From the NCBI RefSeq assembly GCF_040954835.1, contig NC_090707.1:20726570-20790569 (forward strand): 64,000 nt of DNA, written 5' to 3'. Origin of the DNA: Lepisosteus oculatus. Lineage: Eukaryota; Chordata; Actinopteri; Semionotiformes; Lepisosteidae. Below are positions 62,198 to 64,000 of the stretch, one piece after another (the first letter of the stretch is position 1; each line of letters starts with the position of its first letter). The translations under genes were made by a program, and so were the position numbers. The notes beneath the pieces were generated by a model, which was not told the origin of the DNA, ran no database searches, and saw only the letters and a list, made by a program, of their open reading frames with translations.

Positions 62198-62469
62198 GTA
62201 ATCATTTTTTTTTTCTGAGTAGGCTTTGTCAAGTAGAATTTTATGTCTTATTCCTGCAATTCATTGAAACGTTTCTCTTGTTCTTAATGGGTTTCCAAGA
62301 GTAATAGCTTTCCTTACTGTCTTAATAGAGAATGTTTCATTTAATGGTGTTGTTTTACTTTCGTGAGCATTGATCTTTATTAGAAAAAAAATCCATTCGA
62401 TAATATGGCCTAGCTAACATTTTATAAAGTTTTTGTATGAGTGAAAAACTGTCTCTCCATTTAATAACT

Positions 62470-62960
62470 ATTGAATGTCGAGCCTGGTGAAAATCAAGCA
62501 TCAGGAGAATGCTACAGTTCGTATGAGGGCCTAGACTAAGTCAGCTCAGGTGAATATGACAGCAGTGGAGCCATGTCCTCCTTAGCAAGATTTTGGGTTG
62601 ACCTCCCTGATAAATGTCAACAAGTATGATGCAGTCGTAGAACAGTACAGTAATAGTTTTACGCTATTTGACGAGGAACTTAAATTGTCATGGCTAGGCC
62701 AGGAGTGTCTAGTCACTACAGAATTCCAGCTGTCGTGATTCAAAGCAGCATGACAGCACAGTGCTACAGTGATCAGGTCCTGCAGCTTCATCTCCTGCCT
62801 TTCCTGTGGGCTCATCCAGATGTGCTAATAGCTCAGCTGGTTTGCCTTGCTGCTTGTGTAACAACAGCTTAATTGTGAGATGACAATGTGACAGTTTTTC
62901 CTGGATGCCCCGCTCACTAGACTTATTTTCCATTGAACGTCTGTGGGGTGGGATTTGTTA
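62470..62960 (+). mobile_element. Tc1-like transposon fragment, plus strand
   Basis: In the plus strand MTAQCYSDQVLQLHLLPFLWAHPD-type sequence (62750-62820), then DDNVTVFPGCPAH and a degraded PDLFSIERLWG-type end (62880-62945), match a Tc1-like transposase C-terminus. It is broken by several stops. It lies in PMS1 intron 1 in the opposite orientation to the fragment at 61040. Confidence 0.65.
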
Positions 62961-62989
62961 CTATTATAAATAACATGTATCTTTTGAAG

Positions 62990-63345
62990 GCGGAGTTGTG
63001 CCACAGTGGTTAGCATTGCTGCCTCACAGTGCTGGGGCACTGGGTTCAGTTCCTGGGGTGCTGTCTTTGTGGAGTTTGTGTGTTCTCCCTGTGTTCTCTT
63101 GGGTTTCCTCAAGGTGCTCTGGTGTCTTTTCACAGTCCAAAGACTTACTGGTAGGTTAATTGGGTTCTGGGATAATTCTGGGACCCTGGTGTGAGTGTGT
63201 ATTGGTGTGTGTGAATGCCCTGCAGTGGACTGGTGTCCCATCCAGGGTGTATTCTGCCTTGCAACCATTGCTTCCTGGAGGAGGTTCCAGCTCCCTAGCA
63301 ACCTAGTTTAAAAATAAATGGGTGTTGAAAAATATGATGGATAGT
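62990..63345 (+). mobile_element. tRNA-derived SINE, near full length, in PMS1 intron
   Basis: The best-preserved head in the window: GTGCCACAGTGGTTAGCATT (box A-like), GGGTTCAGTTCC (box B), GTTCTCCCTGTGTTCTC, CACAGTCCAAAGACTTACTGG, GGACTGGTGTCCCATCCAGG, GCTTCCTGGAGGAGGTTCCAG and a tail with ATGATGGATAG. Confidence 0.88.
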
Positions 63346-64000
63346 GAAAAAAATGTTTTTATGCTCAGTATATTATTATTAAAGCAGAGGATTACATTTA
63401 AAAAATTGTCTTTATATTAACATGTGATTGTTTTGAATTATTGTAAATTTAATGGTACAATAGTTGTGATCTCAACTAAATTAAAATAAAAACTGAGATC
63501 AGGGGTGCCTAAGTTCAATGTAACATCTTTTTTTATTTTTAATTCTCCTGTTGAATGCATCTACACTTAACAAATCTATGGTTTTGGCCTTTCTTCCATT
63601 AATTCCAGTACACAGACAAAAACTGTTTGCATTAACCCGGGGGCTCATTTATACATGACTAAAAAGTAATGTTTTACAGGAGGTCCTAATCTACTGTAAA
63701 AAAAGAGAACAGATTTTGGAGAGAACCTCTGTCAAAATTAAAATTAAATTGCTAACTCACACAAGAATGACATTTACCACTGTCTATGAATAGTATATGA
63801 TTCCATGTTCACCTGTAAACTTTAGGACTACAGATTGTGCAGAGATGAATATTGGTGCTTAATGACTGTACATATTGACACACCTGAATGATCAGTGATC
63901 AGATCAAGTGAACAGCGGATCGGTGTTACTGATTTGTTTTTGAGAGTTTTTGCCTTTACTTTTGTTTCTTATATTGCAAAAAATATCTGGAATGTCAAAT
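63346..64000 (+). other. PMS1 intron 1, right end of window
   Basis: AT-rich, with no exon, repeat or motif recognised. Confidence 0.5.

Noticed and set aside
62198-64000. Second coding exon of PMS1
   Set aside because: No frame resembling the expected ENYGFDKIEV region with splice sites was found; it must lie beyond the window.
1-64000. CRISPR arrays, operons, ribosome binding sites, rRNA or standalone tRNA genes
   Set aside because: The window is eukaryotic; the only tRNA-like sequences are SINE heads, which lack a full cloverleaf.

Overview
This window is vertebrate nuclear DNA, most likely from a ray-finned fish. It is AT-rich, with multi-exon genes, short to medium introns, and interspersed tRNA-derived SINEs, RTE-like LINEs, Tc1-like transposons, Penelope-like ends and hAT-like MITEs of fish type. 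The gene order ASDURF/ASNSD1 - ANKAR - OSGEPL1 - ORMDL1 - PMS1 matches the human 2q32 block in order and orientation. The repeat mix (decayed SINEs, Penelope-like ends, old LINEs) suggests a gar, bowfin, bichir or early-branching teleost, but the species cannot be fixed from the sequence.

Layout. From 1 to about 12.5 kb I find no gene, only repeats and one GC-rich TATA-containing island. At 12.8-17.7 kb is a bicistronic locus: a spliced upstream ORF (ASDURF, 81 aa) followed on the same transcript by ASNSD1 (617 aa). At 18.3-21.9 kb on the minus strand is a complete eight-exon gene for a 274-aa bacterial-style sugar nucleotidyltransferase; I know of no human gene at this position, and it is the most unexpected gene in the window. 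At 23.5-44.5 kb is ANKAR (22 coding exons, 1,420 aa), read exon by exon. OSGEPL1 (minus, 7 exons, 429 aa) converges on it at 45.0-50.3 kb. ADAT3 (plus, single coding exon, 373 aa) lies head-to-head with OSGEPL1 at 51.5-52.6 kb. ORMDL1 (minus, 153 aa) follows at 54.1-56.9 kb with its 5' region reaching towards 60 kb, and the first coding exon of PMS1 (plus) is at 62.07 kb. The rest of PMS1 runs off the right end.

Functional themes. Two neighbours modify the tRNA anticodon loop: OSGEPL1 makes mitochondrial t6A37, and ADAT3 is the partner subunit for cytosolic A34-to-I editing. They share a 1.2-kb divergent intergenic region. ASDURF belongs to the prefoldin-like part of the PAQosome. ASNSD1 is an asparagine-synthetase-like protein, ORMDL1 restrains sphingolipid synthesis, and PMS1 is a MutL mismatch-repair protein. 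ANKAR is an ankyrin plus armadillo repeat scaffold.

All exon joins were checked by reading frame: every intron given is phase-consistent, and two need a GC-AG donor. Coordinates come from reading the sequence by eye, so an error of a base or so is possible at some exon edges.
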